This document shows, one piece after another, positions 1 through 5,698 of a stretch of 6,563 nucleotides of DNA. The notes beneath the pieces are model-generated. The model did no database searches and had not been told where the DNA came from. It saw nothing but the letters and a program-made list of their open reading frames with translations. A program made the translations under genes and the position numbers. Position 1 is the first letter of the stretch, and each line of letters opens with the position of its first letter. The stretch spans positions 1-6,563 of the forward strand of contig JAFSRL010000166.1 in the NCBI GenBank assembly GCA_017446125.1, written 5' to 3'. The stretch is from Lachnospiraceae bacterium (lineage in GTDB: Bacteria; Bacillota; Clostridia; Lachnospirales; Lachnospiraceae).

Positions 1-46
1 CAGGAAGCTTTTGAAGGGGAGCCTGACACTGAAGGAAGCGGCGTAA
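1..46 (+). CDS. 3' end of an upstream gene (partial; possibly DUF2953/YtfI-like)
   Basis: Frame 2 reads as a basic and hydrophobic tail, RKLLKGSLTLKEAA, ending in TAA at 44-46. Of the other two plus frames, one stops early and the other runs through the GerW start, so this frame best explains the sequence. The stop lies 18 bases before the next start codon, the spacing expected for co-transcription with the GerW gene. In many Firmicutes the gene before gerW/ytfJ encodes a DUF2953 (YtfI) protein, and this tail would suit that. Only 14 residues are visible, so the identity is inferred from context. Confidence 0.45.
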   Translation, partial: RKLLKGSLTLKEAA

Positions 47-55
47 GGCTGTTGA

Positions 56-61
56 AGGAGG
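56..61 (+). promoter_or_regulatory. Ribosome binding site of the GerW-family gene
   Basis: AAGGAG/AGGAGG-like purine run in GAAGGAGGACT, a few bases before the ATG at 65. It is a strong Shine-Dalgarno match and supports that start. Confidence 0.7.
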
Positions 62-64
62 ACT

Positions 65-466
65 ATGGCAGACAATCAATTTACCGGGGTAGTGGAATCG
101 TTAATGGGGAGCATGAATGCCGTGCTCTCGACAAAAACCGTTGTGGGTGAGGCAACCACGATCGGGGATACCATCATCGTGCCGCTTGTCGACGTATCGT
201 TCGGCGTGGGCGCGGGTGCGAACGGCAGGGATAAGCGTAACGGAAGCGCCGGCGGGTTTTCCGCCAAAATGAGCCCTTCCGCGGTGCTTGTCATCAAGAA
301 CGGTCAGACGAAGCTCGTCAACATCAAGAATCAGGATGCGGTGACGAAGGTGCTTGATTTGGTTCCGGACATTGTGGACCGGTTCACATCCGGAAGCGCA
401 GAGCCCATGATGAGCGATGACGAAGCCGTTGACGCCGCCTTCCCTGACGATACTGTGAGCACTTAA
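65..466 (+). CDS. gerW: GerW (YtfJ) family sporulation protein
   Basis: This encodes a 133-residue protein of the GerW/YtfJ family. In Bacillus subtilis GerW is a spore protein needed for normal germination with L-alanine; its biochemical activity is not known. Family hallmarks are visible. There is an N-terminal helix (residues 5-20), then the strand-rich core GDTIIVPLVDVSFGVGAG (35-52). A glycine-rich stretch with GGFSAKMSPSAVLVI (63-77) follows, then an amphipathic C-terminal helix (91-108) and an acidic tail. The length is typical of the family. The ATG at 65 has a strong AGGAGG site, and the upstream gene ends 18 bases before it, suggesting one transcript. There is no signal peptide or membrane segment. 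The family also occurs in non-spore-forming Clostridia, so the gene suggests but does not prove sporulation. Confidence 0.9.
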   Translation: MADNQFTGVVESLMGSMNAVLSTKTVVGEATTIGDTIIVPLVDVSFGVGAGANGRDKRNGSAGGFSAKMSPSAVLVIKNGQTKLVNIKNQDAVTKVLDLVPDIVDRFTSGSAEPMMSDDEAVDAAFPDDTVST

Positions 467-485
467 CGACCGTCTTTTGGTCGTT
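465..485 (+). terminator. Hairpin over the gerW stop codon (weak terminator candidate)
   Basis: The 7-bp perfect stem AACGACC (465-471) / GGTCGTT (479-485) has a 7-base loop GTCTTTT. The last two bases of the gerW stop codon lie in the left arm. Only a TTT run (484-486) overlaps and follows the stem, so this would be a leaky terminator or an attenuating hairpin. It could reduce expression of the J-domain gene, which starts 20 bases later. Confidence 0.5.
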
Positions 486-505
486 TAGGACATATTTGGA
501 TTTAT

Positions 506-1042
506 ATGAAAAACGAAGAAAGAATCGAGGAAATTTTAATCAACGGAACGAAAGATGATTTGAGCGAGCTGCGCGTCTGGCTGTTTAAGGAGGCGGTTCG
601 TTTGGAGAACCTCGCTTCGAGCGTCGACTCGAAAAAGGAGCACCTTGAAAATGAGAAGTTCCGTTTGAAGGGCGAAATCGAGAAGATTCGCGCACAGATT
701 GCGTACGACAAGGAAAAGCTTGCCGCGGACAACGACTTCTTTGAGGAGAAGCTGCGTATTCTGCGCGAGGGCTATGACAAACTGACGCGCGACAAAAAGC
801 AGTTGGATGAGGACAAGGCGTATTTTGCCAGGGAGCGCCGCTACCTAAAGGAAGAAGAGATGGAGACCGTTTCCGCGTTCTTCCGCGGTGTGAATTCGCC
901 GCTTGCCTTAAAGAAGCGCTATAAGGATTTGATTAAGATCTTCCATCCGGACAACTTAAACGGCGACCAGGAGGTCATTCAGATGATCAATAAGGAATAT
1001 TCCCTTCTGTGCGCCTCCTACGGCTTACAGATGAAGGCTTAA
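506..1042 (+). CDS. Coiled-coil protein with C-terminal J domain
   Basis: This 178-residue cytoplasmic protein joins a long charged coiled coil to a C-terminal J domain. Residues 20-118 are rich in Lys, Glu, Asp and Leu with heptad-like spacing, so they probably form an extended helix. The J-like part is at 121-172: a helix LKKRYKDLIKIF, the diagnostic HPD tripeptide at 147-149, and a helix IQMINKEYSLL. J domains stimulate ATP hydrolysis by DnaK/Hsp70 through HPD, so this is probably a specialised DnaK co-chaperone. It is not DnaJ itself: it lacks the Gly/Phe linker, zinc-finger repeats and substrate-binding domains, and the J domain is at the wrong end. There is no signal peptide. The ATG at 506 is the first available and precedes the coiled coil. 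Its ribosome site is poor (TTTGGA at 495-500), which suggests low expression or coupling to gerW. The client is unknown. Confidence 0.8.
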   Translation: MKNEERIEEILINGTKDDLSELRVWLFKEAVRLENLASSVDSKKEHLENEKFRLKGEIEKIRAQIAYDKEKLAADNDFFEEKLRILREGYDKLTRDKKQLDEDKAYFARERRYLKEEEMETVSAFFRGVNSPLALKKRYKDLIKIFHPDNLNGDQEVIQMINKEYSLLCASYGLQMKA

Positions 1043-1078
1043 CGCTTGTGGGATTGAATGATAATAGAGGTAATAAGA

Positions 1079-1106
1079 AAGCCGGCGGTTTCGCCGGCTT
1101 GTTTGT
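1079..1106. terminator. Bidirectional intrinsic terminator between the J-domain gene and rpmB
   Basis: A 9-bp perfect GC-rich stem, AAGCCGGCG (1079-1087) / CGCCGGCTT (1092-1100), closes a GTTT tetraloop. On the plus strand it is followed by GTTTGTT. On the minus strand it is followed by TCTTATTA after the TT of the stem, so U-rich tails exist on both sides. It lies between convergent genes and ends just at the rpmB stop codon, so it can serve both. Confidence 0.85.
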
Positions 1107-1291
1107 TATGCCCGTTCGACTTTTCCGGAACGCAGGCAGCTTGTGCAAACGTTCATGCGCTTTGTCGCGCCGTTTACCTTGCAGGCCACGTGGCGGATAT
1201 TCGGCTTCCACGCACGATTGCTTCTTCTATGAGAGTGGCTGACGTTGTTGCCGAAATGAACGCCCTTGCCGCATACTTCACACTTTGCCAT
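1106..1291 (-). CDS. rpmB: 50S ribosomal protein L28 (bL28), zinc-ribbon form
   Basis: This 61-residue protein is clearly bL28, a component of the large ribosomal subunit. Recognisable family segments are GKGVHFGNNVSHSHRRSNRAW (8-28), VNGATKRMNV (39-48) and the C-terminal SGKVERA (55-61). It carries Cys pairs at C4/C7 and C49/C52, which would bind a structural zinc ion. This is the 'C+' form, unlike the cysteine-poor L28 of Bacillus subtilis. A further Cys at 37 is outside the pairs. The length matches the family. On the minus strand the start follows GGAAAGGAG, a good ribosome site. The gene is alone on its strand, diverges from the asp23-fakA operon and converges on a shared terminator. The same divergent arrangement is known in Bacillus (rpmB next to yloU-yloV). 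Confidence 0.97.
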   Translation of the reverse strand: MAKCEVCGKGVHFGNNVSHSHRRSNRAWKPNIRHVACKVNGATKRMNVCTSCLRSGKVERA

Positions 1292-1309
1292 AATCCAAAC
1301 TCCTTTCCT

Positions 1310-1359
1310 TGCGGATGCAAAACATCTGTTTCAATCTTTCTGCCACAGATTTATCCGCA
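1310..1359 (-). promoter_or_regulatory. Structured leader of rpmB: nested inverted repeats
   Basis: Read on the minus strand, the leader has an outer 7-bp perfect pair, TGCGGAT (1359-1353) with ATCCGCA (1316-1310). Inside it is a second 6-bp perfect pair, ATCTGT (1350-1345) with ACAGAT (1329-1324). A 2/7-base internal loop separates the two, and the apical loop is 15 bases. The structure ends right at the Shine-Dalgarno purines (AAGGAAAGGAG) of rpmB. This suggests an RNA element that modulates L28 translation, possibly by ribosomal-protein autoregulation. The pairing is seen directly; the function is inferred. It could instead be a DNA operator. Confidence 0.55.
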
Positions 1360-1367
1360 GCTCTACT

Positions 1368-1396
1368 ATAATAGCAAAACCGCACATGAAATGCAA
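1368..1396 (-). promoter_or_regulatory. Candidate promoter of rpmB
   Basis: On the minus strand, TTGCAT (1396-1391) lies 17 bases before TATTAT (1373-1368). The -10 matches the consensus at five of six positions and the -35 at three. Transcription would begin near 1361, placing the nested hairpin at the very 5' end of the leader about 70 bases before the ATG. Confidence 0.5.
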
Positions 1397-1424
1397 GCAT
1401 ATTTTGCACTTCTTTGAAATCCTC

Positions 1425-1453
1425 TTTCTTTTTCATTACATAGCATATATAAT
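1425..1453 (+). promoter_or_regulatory. Candidate promoter of the asp23-fakA-recG operon
   Basis: A perfect -10 hexamer TATAAT (1448-1453) lies in an AT-rich stretch. The best-placed -35, TTTCTT (1425-1430, spacer 17), is poor. The start would be near 1460, giving a leader of about 48 bases. The weak -35 suggests a need for an activator or a modest constitutive level. Together with the rpmB promoter, this accounts for most of the 216-base gap between the divergent genes. Confidence 0.45.
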
Positions 1454-1507
1454 GTAGAGTTGAATGGCAAATGATTCTTGACAACGGTATGAAGAGAGGA
1501 AGATAGC

Positions 1508-1870
1508 ATGAAGTCAACTTCAATCAATACACACATGGGTGACATCCATATCGATAAGGAGGTCATTGCGCAGTACGCCGGTGCGGTTGCCGTGGAATGC
1601 TTCGGCATCGTGGGAATGGCGAACGTGAACATGCGGGAAGGGCTCGCGAAGCTCTTGAAGCCGGACTCCTTAACGCGCGGGATTAACGTTGTAATCAATC
1701 CCAGCGGAAAGCTGCGTCTGGATTTCCACGTCATTGTTTCTTACGGGGTGTCGATCGCCGCGGTCTGCGACAATCTGATCGACAATGTGAAGTATAAGGT
1801 GGAAGAATTTACCGGCATGGGCATCGACAAGATTAACATCTATGTTGAGGGTGTCCGCGTGATCGACTGA
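1508..1870 (+). CDS. Asp23/Gls24 family envelope stress response protein (YloU-like)
   Basis: This 120-residue Asp23/Gls24 (DUF322) protein corresponds to YloU of Bacillus by sequence type and position. Family features are the early strand GDIHIDKEVIAQYAG (11-25), the block AVECFGIVGMA (28-38), a strand LDFHVIVSYGVSIAAV (71-86), and a helix ending with INIYVEGVRV (109-118). Members are linked to cell-envelope stress; Asp23 of Staphylococcus aureus sits at the membrane through a partner protein. There is no transmembrane segment here, so any membrane association would be indirect. The ATG at 1508 has a purine-rich site (AGAGAGGA, 1493-1500). The next gene, fakA, starts 19 bases after the stop, so the two are almost certainly co-transcribed. 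This pairing is widely conserved, and it suggests but does not prove a link between fatty acid use and envelope state. Confidence 0.92.
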   Translation: MKSTSINTHMGDIHIDKEVIAQYAGAVAVECFGIVGMANVNMREGLAKLLKPDSLTRGINVVINPSGKLRLDFHVIVSYGVSIAAVCDNLIDNVKYKVEEFTGMGIDKINIYVEGVRVID

Positions 1871-1874
1871 GGGC

Positions 1875-1892
1875 AGGAGGAAGTATATTTTG
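1875..1892 (+). promoter_or_regulatory. Ribosome binding site and TTG start of fakA
   Basis: AGGAGG at 1875-1880 lies nine bases before TTG at 1890-1892. No ATG in this frame is near, and the conserved N-terminus (NKLDAQLLAKMF) begins right after the TTG. The rare start codon is therefore well supported. It may lower translation efficiency. Confidence 0.8.
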
Positions 1893-3635
1893 GGCGTTAA
1901 TAAGTTGGATGCGCAGTTGCTTGCGAAGATGTTTCTTGCGGCTGCGAAGAATTTGGAAGCAAGTAAGGAATGGATCAATGATCTGAATGTGTTCCCGGTG
2001 CCGGACGGCGATACGGGAACGAACATGACGATGACCATTATGTCCGCGGCGGGAGATGTTTCCACGCTGGAAGATGTCAATATGGAGGCACTGTGTAAGT
2101 GCATTTCCTCCGGCTCCTTGCGCGGTGCCAGAGGAAACTCCGGCGTGATTTTGTCACAGCTTTTGCGCGGCTTTACCAAGGTCGTCAAGCACCACGAAGA
2201 GATTGATGCCGCTGTCATCGCGGACGCGTTTGACAAGGCGGTGGAAACGGCATATAAGGCTGTCATGAAACCCAAGGAAGGCACGATTCTTACGGTCGCG
2301 AAGGGCGCCGCCATGAAGGCGGGCGAGCTTCTGGATGAAGGCGTTACGGATTTGGAGCCCTTCTTTGCGGAGGTCATCCGGTACGCGGAAGAGGTTCTTG
2401 CCAAAACACCGGACATGCTGCCGGTCTTAAAGGAAGCGGGCGTTGTCGATTCCGGCGGGCAGGGTCTCATTCAGGTCTTAAAGGGCGCGTACGATGCGTA
2501 TCTCGGGAAGGAGCTTGACTTAACGATTCCCGAGGGTGCAAGCAAGGGCACCGCGACCAGGATGCGTGCGAAAGCGTATGATTCGGATACGGAAACCGAC
2601 ATTAAGTTCGGCTACTGTACGGAGTTCATCATTCTGCTGGAGCGTCCTCTAAACCAGAAGCAGGAAACAGACTTCCGGTCGTTCCTAAACTCTATCGGTG
2701 ATTCCATCGTGATGGTTGCGGACGACGATCTTGTGAAAATCCATGTTCATACGAACGACCCCGGCCTTGCGATTCAGCGCGCTTTGACGCTGGGCGCTTT
2801 GTCTAACATGAAGATTGACAACATGCGCATGGAGCACCGCGAGAAGCTCTTCCATAAGAACGCGGACGGCTCCTGGTCAGAAAACCTGCAGGCGGTTTCG
2901 GGCGCTGCGGAGCAGCTCTATGAAGAGGACGTGCAGGCTGCGGATTCCGTGAAGGCGCAAAGCAAGATGCCGCACAAGGATATGGGCTTTGTCGCTGTCT
3001 GCGCCGGCAAGGGCATGGCGGAAATCTTTAAGGGACTGGGCGTTGACTATGTGATTGAAGGCGGCCAGACCATGAATCCCTCGACCGCGGACATTTTGGA
3101 TGCCGTCAGCGCGGTCAATGCGGATACGGTCTTTGTGTTACCGAACAATAAAAACATCATCTTAGCGGCGGAGCAGGCCGAAAAGATGTCGGAGAATCAA
3201 ACCATCATTGTGATTCCCTCGAAGACGATTCCGCAGGGCATCACGGCGGCGATCAATTATGCGGACGGAATGAGCGTGGAGGAAAACACGGAAGCAATGC
3301 GTTTAGCACTTGATGCCGTACAGTCCGGCGAAGTGACCTACGCGGTGCGCGACACCTCGATTGAGGGCACAGAAATTCATAAGGGCGACTTTATGGCAAT
3401 CGGTGACAACGGTCTCATGGCGACCGGAACGGATGTGACGGACGTGACCTTTGCCATGGTGGAAAAGATGATGGAGGCTGAAGCGGAGCTGATCAGTCTC
3501 TACTACGGCGAGGATGTGACCGAAGAAGCGGCTTTGGCACTGCAGGAAAAAATCGCTTCCGCCTATCCCGATGCGGACGTGGAGCTGCAGCAGGGCGGAC
3601 AGCCCATTTACTACTACATCGTTTCCGCGGAATGA
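1890..3635 (+). CDS. fakA: Fatty acid kinase, ATP-binding subunit FakA (YloV; DhaL/DAK2 domain)
   Basis: FakA phosphorylates fatty acids held by a FakB carrier. The acyl-phosphate produced feeds phospholipid synthesis through PlsX/PlsY. The N-terminal DhaL-type kinase domain (about 1-205) has the metal and ATP motif FPVPDGDTGTNM (35-46, with D39 and D41), the loop SGSLRGARGNSGVILSQ (74-90) and KEAGVVDSGGQGL (181-193). The middle domain (about 230-325) has GYCTEF (C243) and HVHTNDPG (H285, H287), matching the Cys and two His reported to bind zinc in S. aureus FakA, as I recall it. The C-terminal domain (about 364-581) has GGQTMNPST (391-399), LPNNKNI (417-423) and IPSKTIPQG (442-450), typical of the family. 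The 581-residue length suggests an intact protein (about 550 is usual). Translation starts at TTG. FakB is not in this window and is often encoded elsewhere. The protein is soluble. Confidence 0.95.
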   Translation: MGVNKLDAQLLAKMFLAAAKNLEASKEWINDLNVFPVPDGDTGTNMTMTIMSAAGDVSTLEDVNMEALCKCISSGSLRGARGNSGVILSQLLRGFTKVVKHHEEIDAAVIADAFDKAVETAYKAVMKPKEGTILTVAKGAAMKAGELLDEGVTDLEPFFAEVIRYAEEVLAKTPDMLPVLKEAGVVDSGGQGLIQVLKGAYDAYLGKELDLTIPEGASKGTATRMRAKAYDSDTETDIKFGYCTEFIILLERPLNQKQETDFRSFLNSIGDSIVMVADDDLVKIHVHTNDPGLAIQRALTLGALSNMKIDNMRMEHREKLFHKNADGSWSENLQAVSGAAEQLYEEDVQAADSVKAQSKMPHKDMGFVAVCAGKGMAEIFKGLGVDYVIEGGQTMNPSTADILDAVSAVNADTVFVLPNNKNIILAAEQAEKMSENQTIIVIPSKTIPQGITAAINYADGMSVEENTEAMRLALDAVQSGEVTYAVRDTSIEGTEIHKGDFMAIGDNGLMATGTDVTDVTFAMVEKMMEAEAELISLYYGEDVTEEAALALQEKIASAYPDADVELQQGGQPIYYYIVSAE

Positions 3636-5638
3636 TGCATGAAAGCTTAAGAGAATCGATGACCGGATTAAAAGGCGTGGGTGATAAAACCGCACGCCTT
3701 TTTGCGCAGGTGGGGGTACATACCGTCGGGGAGTTGCTCCTTTATTATCCGCGCGATTATGACATCTATGGGGAGATCATGACAATCGACGAAGCATCCC
3801 GCCATGAGGGTGAGGTGGTCGCCGTTAAGGCGATGCTTGTGGGCGAGGCGCAGCTAAGATTTGTCAAAAAGCTCTCCATTTTGACGCTTCATGTTGCGGA
3901 TGTTACGGGGCAGTTGAAGGTCACGCTGTTTAACATGCCCTATATGAAAAGCTCCTTAAAGACGGACCGTCACTACGTGATTCGCGGTCTGATGCAGAAA
4001 AAGGGCGCGCAGCTTTTCATGGAGCAGCCGCGTGTGACGACCGTTGAAAACTATGAGGAAGTCCGCGGCACAATGCAGCCGAAATATCCGTTGACGAAGG
4101 GGCTCACCAACAATGCGGTCACAAAGGCAATGAAGCAGGCGGTTGCGGAGGCAGTGCACTTAGAAGAAACCCTGCCGGATGCGCTACGTGAAAAACGAAA
4201 TCTCATCGGTATTTGTGAGGCGGTACGCAAGATTCATTTCCCCTTGTCCATGGAGGATTTTTTTGCCGCACGGCGCAGGCTGTCTTATCAGGAATTCTAT
4301 GATTTCATCTACCGCATCCGTACGTTGAAGTCGCATGAGGACGCGTTAAAGAACGGCTACCCCTGCATCGAGGTTGCGGAGTGCAGGCGCTTAATCGAAG
4401 CCTTGCCCTATCCCTTAACGAATGCTCAAAAAAAGGTCTGGGAGGAGATTTGCCGTGACTTAACAGGTGCCCGCGTTATGAACCGTCTTGTGCAGGGGGA
4501 TGTGGGCAGCGGTAAAACAATCCTTGCGTTTTTGTCTTTGTTGATGGTTGCCGTCAACGGTTATCAGGGCGCCATCATGGCGCCGACGGAGGTGCTTGCA
4601 AGACAGCATATCGAATCGTTTAAGGAGTTGATTGCGGCGCATGATTTGCCGCTGAATCCCGTTCTGCTGGTCGGAAGTCTTTCCGCGAAGGAAAAGCGTG
4701 AAGTGCAGGAGGGAATTGCGGACGGCACCTACAACTTAATTGTCGGCACGAATGCCCTTATTCAGGAAAAGGTTTCCTATCAAAATCTTGCGCTCGTCAT
4801 CACGGACGAACAGCACCGCTTCGGCGTACGCCAAAGAGACACCCTCGCGGAAAAGGGCGGTGACGTTTTTGCGGGAGTGCAGCCGCATGTCTTGTCGCTT
4901 TCCGCGACACCGATTCCGAGGACGCTGGCGATTGTGCTTTACGGGGACTTGTCCGTGTCGATTCTGGATGAGAAGCCCGCGAACCGGCTGCCCGTTAAGA
5001 ATGCGGTCGTGAATACGGATTACCGCGCCACGGCGTATAAGTTTATCGCAAAGGAGGTTGCGGCACAGCATCAGGTGTACGTGATCTGCCCGATGATTGA
5101 AGAGGGAGAAATGGAGGGCGTCGAGAATGTCGTTTCATACGCGGAGAAGCTGAAGGCGGCGCTGCCGAACGAGGTGCGCATCGAAATTCTGCACGGGCAG
5201 ATGAAGCCGGCGGTGAAGGATGAAATCATGAGCCGGTTTTTGGAAGGGAACATCGATGTGCTTGTCTCCACGACGGTTGTGGAGGTGGGCGTCAATGTGC
5301 CGAACGCGACGGTCATGATGGTGGAGAATGCGGAGCACTTCGGCCTTGCCCAGCTTCATCAGTTGCGCGGGCGCGTAGGGCGTGGGGATGCGCAGTCGTA
5401 CTGTGTGTTCATCAATTCCTCGAAGAAGGAGGAGGCGGCGGCGCGGCTGGAGATTTTGAAGCAATCGAATGACGGGTTCAAGATTGCGGAAGAGGATTTG
5501 AAGCAGCGGGGGCCGGGGGAGCTCTTCGGCGTACGCCAGTCCGGGGAACTCGCGTTTCGCGTGGGGGATATCTATCGTGATTCCGAGCTGTTGAAGATGG
5601 CGGCGGGGGATGTTGATGAGATTCTGGTTGCCAACTGA
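3632..5638 (+). CDS. recG: ATP-dependent DNA helicase RecG
   Basis: RecG is a monomeric superfamily 2 translocase that reverses stalled replication forks and processes branched recombination intermediates. This 668-residue protein has the full layout. A start segment with GLKGVGDKTARL (12-23) precedes the OB-fold wedge (about 60-150). The first motor domain has Walker A GDVGSGKT (289-296), MAPTEVLARQH (316-326), the DEQH box (392-395) and SATPIPRT (424-431). The second motor domain has VSTTVVEVGVNVP (545-557) and QLRGRVGRG (577-585). The C-terminal family segment GFKIAEEDLKQRGPGELFGVRQSG (615-638) is complete. Lengths of 680-690 are usual. The start overlaps the fakA stop as ATGA, and no good ribosome site precedes it, so translation is probably coupled to fakA. 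ATG codons at 3635 and 3659 are possible alternative starts. No key residue is missing. Confidence 0.97.
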   Translation: MMHESLRESMTGLKGVGDKTARLFAQVGVHTVGELLLYYPRDYDIYGEIMTIDEASRHEGEVVAVKAMLVGEAQLRFVKKLSILTLHVADVTGQLKVTLFNMPYMKSSLKTDRHYVIRGLMQKKGAQLFMEQPRVTTVENYEEVRGTMQPKYPLTKGLTNNAVTKAMKQAVAEAVHLEETLPDALREKRNLIGICEAVRKIHFPLSMEDFFAARRRLSYQEFYDFIYRIRTLKSHEDALKNGYPCIEVAECRRLIEALPYPLTNAQKKVWEEICRDLTGARVMNRLVQGDVGSGKTILAFLSLLMVAVNGYQGAIMAPTEVLARQHIESFKELIAAHDLPLNPVLLVGSLSAKEKREVQEGIADGTYNLIVGTNALIQEKVSYQNLALVITDEQHRFGVRQRDTLAEKGGDVFAGVQPHVLSLSATPIPRTLAIVLYGDLSVSILDEKPANRLPVKNAVVNTDYRATAYKFIAKEVAAQHQVYVICPMIEEGEMEGVENVVSYAEKLKAALPNEVRIEILHGQMKPAVKDEIMSRFLEGNIDVLVSTTVVEVGVNVPNATVMMVENAEHFGLAQLHQLRGRVGRGDAQSYCVFINSSKKEEAAARLEILKQSNDGFKIAEEDLKQRGPGELFGVRQSGELAFRVGDIYRDSELLKMAAGDVDEILVAN

Positions 5639-5655
5639 ACAAAATATGTTATTCT
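5628..5655 (+). promoter_or_regulatory. Candidate promoter of the exported-protein gene
   Basis: TTGCCA (5628-5633, five of six to consensus), inside the last codons of recG, lies 16 bases before TATTCT (5650-5655, four of six). It would start transcription near 5662. There is no obvious intrinsic terminator after recG, so read-through from the operon is also possible. A short inverted repeat, TGTTA (5647-5651) / TAACA (5663-5667), brackets the -10 and start region. Confidence 0.3.
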
Positions 5656-5684
5656 ATTTACGTAACAGTCATGGGGTGATGTAT

Positions 5685-5690
5685 AGGAGG
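5685..5690 (+). promoter_or_regulatory. Ribosome binding site of the exported-protein gene
   Basis: AGGAGG lies eight bases before the ATG at 5699. This near-ideal site is immediately followed by a signal peptide, so the start is well fixed. Confidence 0.8.
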
Positions 5691-5698
5691 GAACTATT

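Noticed and set aside
1367..1372. Plus-strand TATAAT as an alternative operon promoter
   Set aside because: There is no -35 at the right distance (CCACAG-like sequence instead), and it overlaps the better-supported minus-strand -10 of rpmB.
1009..1417. Plus-strand open frames running through rpmB
   Set aside because: They are antisense to the unmistakable L28 gene and cross its terminator. Their products have no recognisable features.
1478..1483. Perfect TTGACA just before the asp23 gene
   Set aside because: A matching -10 would fall at about 1501-1506, inside the ribosome site and against the start codon, where only AGATAG is found.
1670..2470. Long minus-strand open frame (266 codons) across the asp23/fakA junction
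   Set aside because: It lies opposite two clearly conserved genes, has no convincing ribosome site, and its Ser/Pro/Ala-rich product is typical of a reverse-strand shadow of biased codons.
4736..5464. Several overlapping short open frames in and opposite recG
   Set aside because: All are embedded in the motor domains of an intact RecG and carry Arg/His-rich shadow products.
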